The notes under the pieces: model-generated
The model's input: only the letters and a program-made list of their open reading frames with translations
What the model was told of the DNA's origin: nothing
Databases searched by the model: none
Shown: piece by piece, positions 1 to 11,452 of the stretch
Layout of the letters: each line of letters starts with the position of its first letter
How positions within the stretch are numbered: position 1 is the first letter of the stretch
Position numbers and translations under genes: made by a program
DNA from: Bimastos eiseni
Taxonomy: Eukaryota; Annelida; Clitellata; Crassiclitellata; Lumbricidae
Direction of reading: 5' to 3'
Assembly: GCA_959347315.1 (NCBI GenBank)
Contig: OY365808.1
Location: 6,537,672 to 6,601,671, forward strand
Length of the DNA: 64,000 nucleotides

Positions 1-3000
1 TTGCAAATTTTCAAAACTCGCGCAAAAACAAAAGAAGCGAAACTACAGCTTGCTTTGGCTGAAATTCCATACTACCGGTAAGCTCGCTTGTCTCTACGTT
101 CCAACTTGTCGTGGCTAAAATCCTTATTCAGGTTATTAAGCTTACGTTTTTATGCTGTCTAATTGTACACTTATATTGCTCGTTTCACCTTGTGCTTTCA
201 GTTCGTTGAACTCTAGCGACTGTCATGATAAACCTTCTTCTCATTGCTCGTTTAGCTTTACTAACTATAAATTTTTAAACATATTTAAACTATTTTACTT
301 AATTAACTTGTAGGTCTCGTTTGCATGGAATGCACTCTGGAACTTTAGAAAGGCAGAAAGGTGGAATGAAATTTGTCGGAGGATCTGGCGAAACATTCTT
401 GGAAGTCAGGCAACGACTGCTGCAGGTCTGCAATCGGATTTGTTTGAGTCCCTCGGTGTCCGTTATGTTGCTGTCCTTGGGAGCCATAATAAGTTCTGCA
501 TGAAGATGAGGATTTTGTTGTAAATGGTCATGTTCGACTCTGTGTGTGTGTTAGAAATTTAATTAATGATAATAATTGTTAAACTGTACACTTGTTAATT
601 AGGTGGCTGAAATAGTCTGGAGGTTGCAACAAGGTGGTGATTGTTGTTAAAAATTTGCCACTAGACATGTAGTCATGTAAACAGAAATCTGAAGAAAAGA
701 ACTCAATGAAGCACTAATTGAGCTTCTGTTTCTGCTTCGATTAATTTAATTTTAGTCAGTGTGGAGCACGCTGGAACCATTTAAGTGAAACAGCTGACAG
801 TGCTTGCTGTGACCGTGATTAGGAACGAGAACAGAAGCTGCGGAAAGAGCTGGCGAAGCTACGGAGTCAGAGGGATCTACTCCGAGCCAATCGGAAGAGG
901 AACGAGTTTCCTGTCATTGCTGTTGTTGGATACACTAATGCAGGTTAGTAAGAACTGAAATGGCTAGGAGCTATGTAATTATAAGTGATTCTAATTGTTA
1001 ATGGTGGTAGGACCCTCGATTTGGAATGGTGTTTGGCTCAATTCCTAGAACCCCTTCTCTGGCATTCTGCTCTCATCTTTAAGATGGTTTTAATTTGGCC
1101 TTAATAGGGGTTGGAGGCTCATTGAATAGTTCGTTTGAAGAGGCGCTATGCTAATTCTCGTAGTGAATTTAGTGCGTTGTCAAGATATTCATCAGAGTGC
1201 TCTGAACTGCTTAAACGAGACCATGCACATTGAACAGACTCATGGGAAGTACAAAAAGAGGCTTTATGCATGGGACTGGACTGCATGGGAATAGCAGGCC
1301 GACCGTTGCAAGGCTTCCATATTGCATAGTTACATGTAGTTTTATAACTATAATCCTATATGTCCTAGTCATTTATTGTTGCAATTTCAAGTGGAACCTT
1401 TAGCTGTAAATGGAAGATGTGTGACCTGGTTGAACTGAGTTCTTGCTGAACCTTGCACTAAGTTTTTATGATTTCTTTGGATCAATATGTACAGGCATTT
1501 TGTGGCTGCCTTTGTTCGCCTATGCTTAATGTTTGTGTACAGGTAAAACAAGTTTGATCAAGGTTTTAACTGGTGACCAGTCAATACAACCAAGGGATCA
1601 ACTCTTCGCCACATTAGACGTGACGATTCATGCTGGTAACCTACCTAATCGTATGAAGGTGATGTTTGTCGATACAGTTGGCTTTATATCGGATATTCCA
1701 ACAACTTTAGTCGAGTCGTTTTCTGCAACTCTGGAGGACATTGTTAATGCAGTAAGTTTTCAGAGACAATAATATATTCCTAAATGGTTTATAGTTTATG
1801 TAATCACAAAGTTGTTTTCAGTTGTAGTTGAAGTAAAATGAATCGCTTCAGCTGACTTTGGTTAGCGATTGGATAGTTTTGTTACAAATGCATTAATTCA
1901 ATCAGTTAATTATTTGTCATATATAGTGTTTTTGTTTTATAATTCTAGGATTTGTTGATCCACATTCGAGACATTGCGCATCCAGACACCTCTGCTCAGA
2001 AGGCAAACGTCACCCAGACGCTGCAAAGCCTTCAACTGCCTTCCGTCCTCCTAGAAAATATGATAGAGGTTTGCAACAAGGCAGATCTACTTGACAGCAG
2101 GTTTACACGTTTTGTCTATTGTTTAATTATAAATAATATTGAAATCCAGTATTGCTAAAAAGAAGTCTTTCTCACCTTAAGAGTGTACTAATATAACCAT
2201 GCTGGAGTCTGGAATGCCTCTGATGTCCCTGTGACCACACAATATTGTCTGATATTAATTTCTATGATGCTATATTGTCATGCTGTGTGGATACATTATG
2301 GGCAGAGATTAATTATTAATTGGTTATTAAATGTTTAACTAATTATCATCATCTTTGACCAGCATCTATAGGGATATAAAATATAGAGTAAGGTTCCAGA
2401 GTATCTCTCGGTTCTGGGTTGAACGCAACAAAATGAACGACGCACATTGGACGAATTGAAGCTTAACTGCCATTAAGAGGGAACGTGTGCACTGAGACTG
2501 CATACGTAGTAGTTGACGTGCACAGTAATCTCTTATTAAATTAATCTAACTTACGTCTTCTTGCGATTAAACTTAAGTTCACAGGATGTACTGTTACTTG
2601 CAAGTAAACACTGCAGTTTGAGAAAATAATAAAGTTGAGTTTATTTGGCTGGCTTTGTGTGATGGCAGGCTTTTGAATGGTTTAAAACTGGAGGATGGCT
2701 CATTGGCGTTGTCGGTCAAAGAAGGATTCGGTCTGTCAGAGTTACAGAATCGAATTCAGGACTTCATCTGTAAATCCACAGGTCGAATCAAGAAGCATTT
2801 TAGAATCCCTGCAAATGGTCAACATCTTGGGTAAGTACCATAGGGTTGTTTTATTATTCAGTTTTTGTTGCTGTGGAGATCCTGTCTTAACCATTTCTGA
2901 TCTCATGTGCATGAACCACATCTTGCTTAAGGGGATATTCATCACCAGAAGACACGGTGAAATTCATGTTGGACATGGTGGCCAATTCTGTAGAGTTCCT

Positions 3001-6000
3001 GGCCTGTGCCTAGAGCTATACCAATGTCATGTTTTACCAATTATGCCTCGTATAGCCGATTATTGAAATAGCCGGTACTGATTATGAAACCGATTTTTTT
3101 TTAAATTGTCAGGATAGTGTTCATTTCCAAAGCATATGGTAACCAACTATTGCGATGAAGTACGAACGAACCGAAACTCTGCTCTGAACTCTGTTCAGCC
3201 CGAGTTTCGTAATACTCGGCATAAATTCGGACTCGGACAAACACTTGGTCCGAATTTTTTATCTTTCCGATTTTCTGTTTTGAAAATGAAGATTGGATTT
3301 TTTGTGTTCAAAACAACATTCGACCTAACTATAAACACAGATACTGCCACTATTAGTATTCGCTAGTTTAGTTACTACTTCCTAGTGTAAAATATGATAC
3401 AAGGCTTTAAAAATCATAAAAGTTGTGCAAACTGCCAAACTAAAAATCAAGACACTGATGCACCAATCCCAATTTGTCGCCAAATAATAGATAATAGAGT
3501 GGTGGTCTTAAACACCTTCAACATGCATTCGTCTATTAAACTTTCAGCAACTGCGTTTAATAGCTAATGATTTCAGGATAGCCTAATGAATGGAATTCTT
3601 TGCTAGAAATAATCCTCTATTAATATTTTAAAACTTAACTAAAAACTCATCTCTTTTCTAAGTACTATGATTAACCATTACATTGCAATGCATACTTTGA
3701 GTAAGACTGTTTTATTAAGGTACATTATAAATGCCAGTTGGATTGCGTTATATAGTGGAGAGCTTTTAGTTTACTGTAGGGTGCATTGTATTTAAGGCTG
3801 TCAAAAATGTTGAAGTCACTACCCGGGTACCCGTCGACCTGCGCGGATATTTTGTAAGGAAATGTAGGGAATTGCACATTTTTGCGGAATGTCGTTACCA
3901 GAGAACCGATTTTCAGTGCCCGGGCATTCAGCCAAAACGACCAAGGGATTATTTCTGGCATATGTTCAGGTAAAATCGCGCATTTTTACGGAATTTCGGG
4001 TACCCGAAACCCGATTTCATTACCCGAGTAGTCAGCTTCGACCGGGTACCCGTTGACAGCCTTAATTGTATTGTCTTTATTAATTTCTATTGCGCTGCTG
4101 ACGGCAGTAGCGCTCCCTGTGTGAGAACTCTAAGAGAATAAAAAAGATTTTGAGGTTGGAGAAGGATGCAGGAGAGACCCAGAAGGAATGGTAACGGGTA
4201 AGGTCTTGGGGGAAAGGCATGGAGGTGTGGGTCTATGTTGCCAATTGTGAATGACACATAATTATGATAAGAAGCAGTCTGTGAAGAAACTCTATTTGTA
4301 GTTTCAGTTGGTCTTAATGAGTAACAAAGGTGGCATTCCAGTTCATCCAACTATTTATTCATTCATTCAATTATTTACATAGCGAACTCTCAAGGTAACT
4401 ACAAAAAGCTCAAGGACCCAACTCCAGCCCAGACAGAAACGTATGCTTTAAATGGCCATATAATGTACCAATACACGATTTATGGAACAAAAACCTATGT
4501 CCTGAGATGGGCCCTAATGACAATCACGACTAAGGCGATGCAAATGTGGTTCAAAGGTAATCTCCTGGTCCAACAGGATATCAAGGTCACGAATAGTAGC
4601 TGAGAATTTATGTGGTTTGCCAATGATTCTTACCAGAATATCATGTTAACCATGTCTTTTGATTATTGCGTTAAATGACTAAAACTGTTTAAAGCTTAAG
4701 TTTAAAGCTCGTTAAATCAGGCTAGTGTTCACAAGCGACTCTTTTTTGGTACTTAGGCTATTTGAACTAATAATTTTATGAGTAAAATAATGGGCAAGCT
4801 TCACTTATAGACCTACAACCGCGTTTAACATCAACATCACACTGGATAGCGTATAGAGTGGCGTTGATTATAGTTTTCTTGCGCCTTAACGTAGCCATGG
4901 TAACGGGATCAATTACTGTCAAACGTTGCATCATAAGCATAACAATGAAAGTCTGTTGTTTTGCGGAGGAATTTGTAGCATGTTACGCAATTGTATTGTT
5001 CGTCATCAAATAGACGGAGATTATGACACCTCACCTATGATACTGGAATATGATCTTTGACGTAGTACGACTACTCGACCGTACCACTAATAACATTATG
5101 CTAGGCTCTGCTATCGCGAATAGTACTAGGTTACCACCAAAGATGGTAGTAAACCGTGGCGCCACGTAGCGACTGGGTTGTTGGTATCTTAGAAACGACA
5201 GTCGCGGTCCACCCAGTCGTGTGGTGGCGCCGCGCATCCAAAGGTAGCTGTGAACATTTAGTTATGCTGCATTAAGATATCTTAGTCTACGACTCTACCA
5301 TAATAATTTGCTACCACTATAGGCCTACTGTTTCCCATAGTAAATAAAATAATAACGAAGTACAATGCTGTGTGTTGACTCTGTTCGTGTTTTCTCAGCT
5401 TTAATTATTGCGTATTCTTACGTGTGTCAACATAAGCCATTGCAACTATTTCACGACTATCACTGAAAATAATGTTTAAGCCATGATTCGAATCGTCATT
5501 TTGTTTTTCTGGCTTAAAATACGAGTAGTAGCCATTATAATTTTACCAAATTTTCACAGAAACTATCGCTTTAATATTTCATGTCGAATAACTATTATAG
5601 CCTATGGACTAACGAATGTCGAGAGTACGTCACATAAAATTGCAATTGAAACCCGACAGATAACCAGTGTTGTATGCAAGACCTTAAACTTCAAGACCAA
5701 GACGAGACCGAGACAGTGAAATACCGAGAACGAGACACTAGGTTCAAGACAGTTCGAGACAGTAAAAGACAAGTGATCCTATATGAAAGGCTGTAAAATA
5801 CTAACTTATCAGTTTTCGGGAACAAGGTTCATTTGTAATTTCAATTTGAAACTTAATTATAATGTATATTGTACCAATTCCCAAGAACAGTTTTTATATT
5901 GCCGAGTTTTATCTTTTTCCATATTTGTTCTTCGGCCTACCTTCTGAATAGTATAAAGAAAGCACGTCTGAAATCTTCTAGACGATTTTAAACAAGCAAA

Positions 6001-6960
6001 TTCGATACCAAGTACCAAGCGAAATTATAAATTTGCACATATCCTTACTAACCCTGAGAAACTCGAAGTTGTTCGGATCGTTTCGGTTATGGTGGTTTTA
6101 CATCAATTTCAAAACTAATAGCCAATAGCTATTGTTTGTCAATAGGCCTAACTTCAAATTGCGTAAACACAAACTTCACAATTTCTCTTAGACATTTTTC
6201 AGTTTTAAGACAATTGAATTGATTTCAGTATCATGTGACTCGCGTGTTAACCGGAATTGCCGTTTCTCGTAAACTCCGGTTTCAGTTTCTAGCGCAAAAT
6301 TTTAAGATAACTAACGCGATACTTATCGAGACCGCTTGTTCGAGACAGAACAAGACTTTCGCTTCAAGACAGTTTCTAAAAATTCGAAACACTACCTCGA
6401 GACCGAGACAGTAGGCTTCCGAGACCGAGATACTAAAATACTGTCTCGAGACCGAGACACTGTCTCGAGACCGAGACACTGTCTCGAGACCATACAACAC
6501 TGCTGAAAACTGCATCAATCTTCGGCTAAATCCAAGGCTCAAAGACCTTGAAACACGATAACCACGATTATATGATTATGTAGAGTAGCCTATTTATGCA
6601 TAGGGGGCGTACGCGCAACTTGAAGACTTTTTCGTTTGCAGGGCGTGTCTGAAATAGAATCGAAATAGAAGGAGTAAATACCGAGACCTTTTGAAACGCA
6701 GATCTTTGAACATTAGAGGTTATATTTAAACCACTGAATCTGTGTGAAATTGATATGATTGCCTGTAAATACATAGATGGCTCTACAAAGAGGCCACTGT
6801 TGAGAATACGCGTTCAGACGAAAACGATCCGGAGAAAATCCTTGTTGACGTCATCATGACCGAAGCAGCTCTGGCAAAATTCATGGCACGATTTGGACGA
6901 ACAAACATCGCAGGTTCTGTAGCGCCATCTACGACTGAGGAAATATCGGTTCAGAGATGA
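1..6960 (+). CDS. GTPBP6: GTPBP6-like HflX-family GTPase, 3' part (7 exons, N-terminus outside window)
   Basis: Spliced CDS read as join(1-77, 314-425, 823-943, 1543-1751, 1949-2100, 2669-2830, 6777-6960). All junctions are GT-AG and the phases fit, giving 338 residues to the TGA at 6958-6960. Order: the HflX N-domain end (QIFKTRAKTKEAKLQLALAE), the family signature LERQKGG with GGSGET, a basic coiled linker, then the G domain. G1 is GYTNAGKT, split between exons 3 and 4. Next come RDQLFATLDVT (switch I), DTVGFI (G3), and NKADL (G4, the NKxD element). The C-terminal part ends with WLYKEATVE, typical of the animal GTPBP6 branch. The human protein is about 516 residues, so about 180 residues lie upstream of base 1. 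The family binds GTP and acts on ribosomes; animal GTPBP6 is mitochondrial and works in mitoribosome recycling and assembly (established knowledge). The last exon lies 3.9 kb away, across transposon-filled intron sequence. An AATAAA at 7096-7101 may be its poly(A) signal. Confidence 0.93.
3793..4064. mobile_element. hAT-type MITE, copy 1 (GTPBP6 last intron)
   Basis: The element begins TAAGGCTGTCAA and ends TTGACAGCCTTA, and it is flanked on both sides by the 8-bp duplication ATTGTATT. An 8-bp target duplication plus a TAgGGCTGTCAA-like end fits the hAT superfamily. GGGTACCCG blocks recur near both ends. It has no coding capacity, so it is non-autonomous. The copy at 30618-30894 is full length and very similar; 41862-42352 is a degraded third. 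Confidence 0.85.
5005..5302. mobile_element. MITE remnant, GGTAGAGTCGTAGAC-end family
   Basis: The right end (5280-5302) reads ATCTTAGTCTACGACTCTACC. The left end near 5005-5040 is a decayed inverse of it. The interior holds GTGGCGCCACGTAGCGACTGG-like sequence and GGTATCTTAG, shared with the cleaner copy at 44442-44687. No ORF. It lies in the GTPBP6 last intron. Confidence 0.5.
5665..6502. mobile_element. Non-autonomous DNA element with CAGTGTTGTATG ends and CGAGACCGAGACA subrepeats
   Basis: Inverted ends: CAGTGTTGTATG at 5665 and CATACAACACTG ending at 6502. The flanking 8-mers CAGATAAC and CTGAAAAC agree at 6 of 8 positions, so a decayed hAT-like duplication is possible. Both terminal zones carry many GAGACCGAGACA or TCTCGAGACC words. 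About 380 bp of the right part recurs at 10565-10949. It has no coding capacity and sits in the GTPBP6 last intron. Confidence 0.7.
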
Positions 6961-7464
6961 GACTCCCCAAGTCTCCTTCTGACTTTGAAGTATACTATGA
7001 TGTGTTTGGTTTCCCCAAATCGGTTGAGGCAAGGACTTCTGTCCCAAGGAAAATGTAAAGTTAAAGACAGGAGGAGTATTAAAACTGTTAAAGGAAATAA
7101 ATGGGAATTACGAAATCTGCTGTGAAATTGACGTGACAATTGTATGGAACTAGGCAGAAGCTCAGTGAAAGGGCGACCATTAAAGTTTTATTTTATTAAT
7201 AGTAATTAAAAAATAATTAAAAAATGATCTTTGGTTAATAGTAATAATGTGGTAGGCTTATTAAGGTAATAACTGGTAATAATCTTCAGCAGATGAACGC
7301 CACATCCATGCTTGGAACATTGCTACCACCTACTGATCAAGGTATTTTGAGATATCACATTTGATAATATAAATTAATATTGATGATAATTTAAAAACAA
7401 ATGAGACTAATGATTATTAAAGTCAGAAATTTTTCATGACCACTTGAAATCTACTCTACAGGCC

Positions 7465-7915
7465 TAAGGAGTCGAACATAAAGGACGTCCGCAAAAATCT
7501 ACTGTTTTCACTCCCTCCCTTTTGTCCGCAATCCCCTTTGCGGACGTCCGCATCACGCATGTATCAGGTACCATTGCAACTGCTGATAATTATTTTACTG
7601 CATTGCTTTTTAATAGACATTTATTGACAAAGAATGAGATTGAATTAAAGCTATATAAAAGGCTGAAATTTAATTAACGCTTATTTGCTAGTGAGCTGCG
7701 TATACATAAGTCTATTATTCTCTTGCATATGAAGCTGGCGTGTAACCTAAAGCTACTAATAAACAACTGAAATTATGACGTAACTACCATTAAACGTTAT
7801 TTTGGCGATAATTTAGCATGGCCGCATGCAGACTTCCGCACAGTCCATGACCCCTCCCCCGTCCGCATTCCCCCGCCTCCACTCACTGTGGACGTATTTT
7901 GTGGACGACCCCTAA
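7465..7915. mobile_element. Putative MITE with GGACGTCCGC-rich ends
   Basis: Left zone AAGGAGTCGAACATAAAGGA followed by CGTCCGC. The right zone, read inversely, is TAGGGGTCGTCCACAAAATA followed by CGTCCAC. C-rich TCCGCA blocks lie inside both ends around an AT-rich core. No target duplication was found. Degraded hAT-like element; superfamily uncertain. The rest of 6961-8093 shows no gene. Confidence 0.4.
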
Positions 7916-8093
7916 TAGAATCTAATAACTGTTCTCTTTGAAGCGCCGCTGTGTAGGCTCCGAATGAATGCATTTATGTTTGAATGCAGAGTTTGACCTT
8001 GACAGAGAGGAGCGGTTCCTGTACTCATTATAGTATGCAATAATTAAGTCCTCCCGAACGTACATTGAGCGCCTTCATTTCTATACCCAGTCC

Positions 8094-8129
<36 letters not shown>

Positions 8130-8212
8130 GGATAATCGTTATTTATTTATTTATATTTAATGGGAATGAATATAATATATATATATATATATAATTATAT
8201 ATAGCCTACGGT
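8094..8212. repeat. (TA)n microsatellite cluster
   Basis: Alternating TA tracts at about 8095-8130 and 8174-8205, separated by an AT-rich spacer with ATTT repeats. No coding content. Confidence 0.9.
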
Positions 8213-8714
8213 GTAGTTGCATTGTTGACAGCCCTACGGTGTGCATGTGTGCGATGCCAGCAGTCCTAGTAGCAGTGAAGGCCAATAGATATATTCTATG
8301 CGACAGCGATATTGAAGGCCTTGGGAGATTTCCTATGACGGGCAATTTTTTACGGTTTTTCACTTAAAGATGTCGCTCGGTTAGACATGTATGTGCTATA
8401 CGCGCGTGTGTCTATTTGCGTCGGCCACGCTTCATTTCGTCACAATAATTTCGCTGCAGTACACGTAGCTCCGTACGTCCCTCAGGCAGCATCACAGACA
8501 GCGTCGCAGGATGTTGAGTTCGTGCGCAGAGTCTACTACTGTATCAATCAACCTATTTTTGTACAAGCGCCGTGCTGAACACCAATTTTTGTCTTTGAAG
8601 GACGACAATGTGAGGCCAAGTCAAAAGAGAACGCAGACGGAAAAGGATCTGCTGAATTTTTAGAAGTGGGATGTTAGGCCTATATACGCGTCCCTAATTC
8701 ACAATCCACTCTTT

Positions 8715-8880
8715 CAAACTATGATTGAAGATACGGTTTTCCAAAGGCTCACAGTGCGTTGTCATGTATCAGACAATCTCTGTAGCACAGTCTTCCTTTG
8801 GACCTTTGCACTCTGCCCTGAACAGCAATCATTCTCAAAATGTCTTAAAACACACTTATTTAGACCAAATACTTGCGAGG
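8715..8880 (+). mobile_element. LINE reverse-transcriptase tail remnant
   Basis: Frame-shifted fragments (SQCVVMYQTI, then FSKCLKTHLFRPN) fit the conserved last segment of non-LTR retrotransposon ORF2, usually of the form RAFSV..WNSLP..L..FK..LKTHLF. It is 5' truncated, broken by frameshifts, and followed by a CA/TA microsatellite at 8913-9040. Family (CR1/L2-like) cannot be fixed from so little. Confidence 0.5.
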
Positions 8881-8912
8881 TACCAAAAAAGCGCTATGTT
8901 ACGTGTTTTCAC

Positions 8913-9040
8913 ACACACACACACACACACATATATGCATATATATATATAATATATATATATATATGGCCGATGGCAAGAGATAAAACACATATATATA
9001 TATGCATATATATACCTATATATGCATATATATATACATG
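8913..9040. repeat. (CA)n then (TA)n / TATATGCA microsatellite
   Basis: A (CA) run at 8913-8930 followed by several TATATATA and TATATGCA blocks to about 9040. Open frames across it are simple-repeat artefacts. From 9041 to 10071 I see no gene, only AT-rich sequence with a short CTGT tract at 10026-10042. Confidence 0.9.
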
Positions 9041-10071
9041 TCCGATGGAAGAGATATATAACAGTGATCTGAGAACTTCTGTAGCGCCATTGGTTTTCAT
9101 GTCGATGGTAGCTGCTAGGGAAACTCGTGCAAAAGAAATTCCATCGGTTGAAAGCGAATAGGCTAAGTGAATCGATGCAGATGGCACCATAAAATAGAGT
9201 TATTTAACAATTGGAAACAAGGTTCAAAGACACATTTAAATGGGTAGTTGATTCAATTTTCAAAATTGCGAACAAGACCACTGGCTGTTTCATTGCACTC
9301 CGACAGCCCTTTACCCATGGGCCTCATCTGCTCGCACCCAGAAATTGTAGGCTACCGTGTAAGCCAATATAAATTATTGTATTGCAATGGGCCTACAGCA
9401 TATAAATCCAACTGTTACCATACATGGCGAAGCACGTAGTATTATGATTCAAAACTAATATGATACGACTCGATGAGTAATTGCACGATCGTACCATTGT
9501 GCTATAGATATGAAACAGATAATAATCGGTAAGTTAGTTGATGAACTCGACCCGTATATAGACAATCGTATCAATTACCCAACGTTCTCTCTTGTCTAAT
9601 ATCAATCGAAATTAGTCCAGGTTGCTATTGCCCCAGTTTTCCTCTTCACCGGTTCCACCCAATTTCTCCGTCTGCGTTGTCCAGTGTCAATCGTTTATAC
9701 CGGGAACAGATTCCTGTCGCTTCATAAATGGAGAACTAATCACAAACAGACGGCATAACTTTGTCATCGAGTTCGTTATTATTCAACAGCGAGTTTAATT
9801 GGAAGTTATTGGCTGAATGATAAAAAAACCTCCGATAATTAATTAAGCGATGAGGTCGACGTAGTTTTGCGCTGATTCGTTTCCTATTGATAAATAATAA
9901 TGTCTCTTGTTCCGACGAAGTACACTCGATTTTATTGCCCAATATTTTCACGTCGGTTACCGAGTGGAACAGATGTCTCGCTTCATTGCCTTGTCGTAAT
10001 TTGCGGTTTGCATGAGCTATTGGTTTGTCTGTCTGTCTGTCTTTGGCTTCCTCTTTCTGTCAGTCGACGGT

Positions 10072-10247
10072 CGAGCGTTGTTATTGAAAGCTGTCAATGA
10101 TAATAATGATTGGAATCGGAAATAAAACTGTCTGAAAACCATCCAGTGGTGTCTACCCTCTCTGGCCGACTTCTATATCAGCACAGAGACCTGGTGTCTA
10201 CCCGACTCTGGCCTATACATGAGGATCAGAGACCCAGCTTTGCAATC
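10072..10247 (+). repeat. 176-bp direct duplication, copy A
   Basis: From CGAGCGTTGTTATTGAAAGC to CAGCTTTGCAATC this is identical by eye to 11277-11452, at an offset of exactly 1205 bases. The open frame here (MESEIKLSENHPVVS...) is repeated in copy B but then diverges and has no recognisable domain, so it is not called as a gene. Confidence 0.9.
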
Positions 10248-10259
10248 GCCTGTTTCATT

Positions 10260-11052
10260 GCACTCCGGATACCGCGAGTAATCGACTCCAAAAGTTACTC
10301 GAATAATTTTGTTGTACTCGAGTACTCGCATGCTTCCACTTCCGGTCGGAAAATTGCAACTTCCGGTTCCAGACGGCTTCTATAGCGTATATTTTATTTT
10401 TTGTGTTGCAAAAAACATAAATATTTCTGTTTCTTTGGCTGTGCAGTATGCATAGCTTGTTAGTTGTTACACTGGAGATTTAACTTTATTGGTGCGCCAG
10501 AGCTTTAGTTAGAACCTATGCTATGGTCTGCTTAGTCTGCCTATAGTCTATAGCATTGTGTATGGTAGAAGCCATGCAGCTTGTATCATAGCTATTGTTT
10601 GTCAATAACTTCAATTTGCGTAAACGCAAACTTCACAATTTTAGGTTCTCTCAGACATTTTCCCACTTTACGATAGTTGAATGGATTTCAGCATCATGAG
10701 ACTCGCGCGTTAACCAGAATTACCGTTTCTCGTATAGATTCTGGTTTCAGTTTCAAGCGCAAAATTTTAAGACAGCTTTAAAACGCGAAACTTGTTCAAG
10801 ACAAAACAAGACTTTCACTTTAAGACAGTTTCTAAAAATTCGAGACGCTACCGCGAGACCGAGACAACAGGCTTCCGAGACCGAGACACTAAAAAACTAT
10901 CTCGAGACTTCTCGAGACCGAGGTACTGTCTCGAGACCATACAACTCTGGCTTGTATTAAGCACTTCGGGTATTAACGAGTACTCAAGTACTTGCTAAGC
11001 TACTCGACCGAGCACTCGACTCCAAAACTACTCGTTAGCGGTAGCCCTATCA
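10260..11052. mobile_element. MITE with ACTCGACTCCAAAA ends, carrying a nested element
   Basis: The left end reads ATACCGCGAGTAATCGACTC followed by CAAAAGTTACTCG. The right end, read inversely, is TAGGGCTACCGCTAACGAGT followed by AGTTTTGGAGTCGAG. GTACTCGAGTACTCG-type words lie just inside both. The CGAGACCGAGACA element (10565-10949) is nested within. No ORF. Likely hAT-like from the TAGGGCTACC-type end; no clean duplication seen. Confidence 0.5.
10565..10949. mobile_element. Partial second copy of the CAGTGTTGTATG / CGAGACCGAGACA element
   Basis: Matches the right part of 5665-6502 (TAGCTATTGTTTGTCAATA, then CTTCACAATT..., then the CGAGACCGAGACA block) and ends CATACAACTCTG. The left terminal third is missing. 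It is nested inside the element at 10260-11052. Confidence 0.65.
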
Positions 11053-11204
11053 TTTGGTTGGTCGAAGGTTTATTATGCGTTCAGTAACTCTGGTTCTGAT
11101 ATTAGGCGAGAAAGCAATGTTGTATCATTTGCATGTTTATCACAAGCGTCTGTTTATTATGAATCATAATGCCGGCAGACTGTGGATGGGTCACTAATAA
11201 TGAT

Positions 11205-11276
11205 GATCGTAATCTCCAAACTTCTAAAGCACCGTGTACTTGAAAGCCAAGCAAGCGTTGGGCACCAGCTTATTTA
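11205..11276 (+). repeat. Fragment of the AATCTCCAAACTTCT interspersed repeat
   Basis: GTAATCTCCAAACTTCTAAAGC, then GCCAAGC...GGGCACCAGCTTATTTACGAGCG. The same words recur at 24795-24850, 28430-28500, 30190-30310 (inverse), 43167-43765 (both ends) and 47400-47470. This copy abuts the start of the 176-bp duplication copy B. Confidence 0.6.
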
Positions 11277-11452
11277 CGAGCGTTGTTATTGAAAGCTGTC
11301 AATGATAATAATGATTGGAATCGGAAATAAAACTGTCTGAAAACCATCCAGTGGTGTCTACCCTCTCTGGCCGACTTCTATATCAGCACAGAGACCTGGT
11401 GTCTACCCGACTCTGGCCTATACATGAGGATCAGAGACCCAGCTTTGCAATC
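11277..11452 (+). repeat. 176-bp direct duplication, copy B
   Basis: Identical by eye to 10072-10247. The lack of any mismatch implies a recent event. From 11453 to 12780 there is no supported gene; 12190-12260 is a purine-rich GAAGAGGA tract and 11675-11700 a short TA run. Confidence 0.9.
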
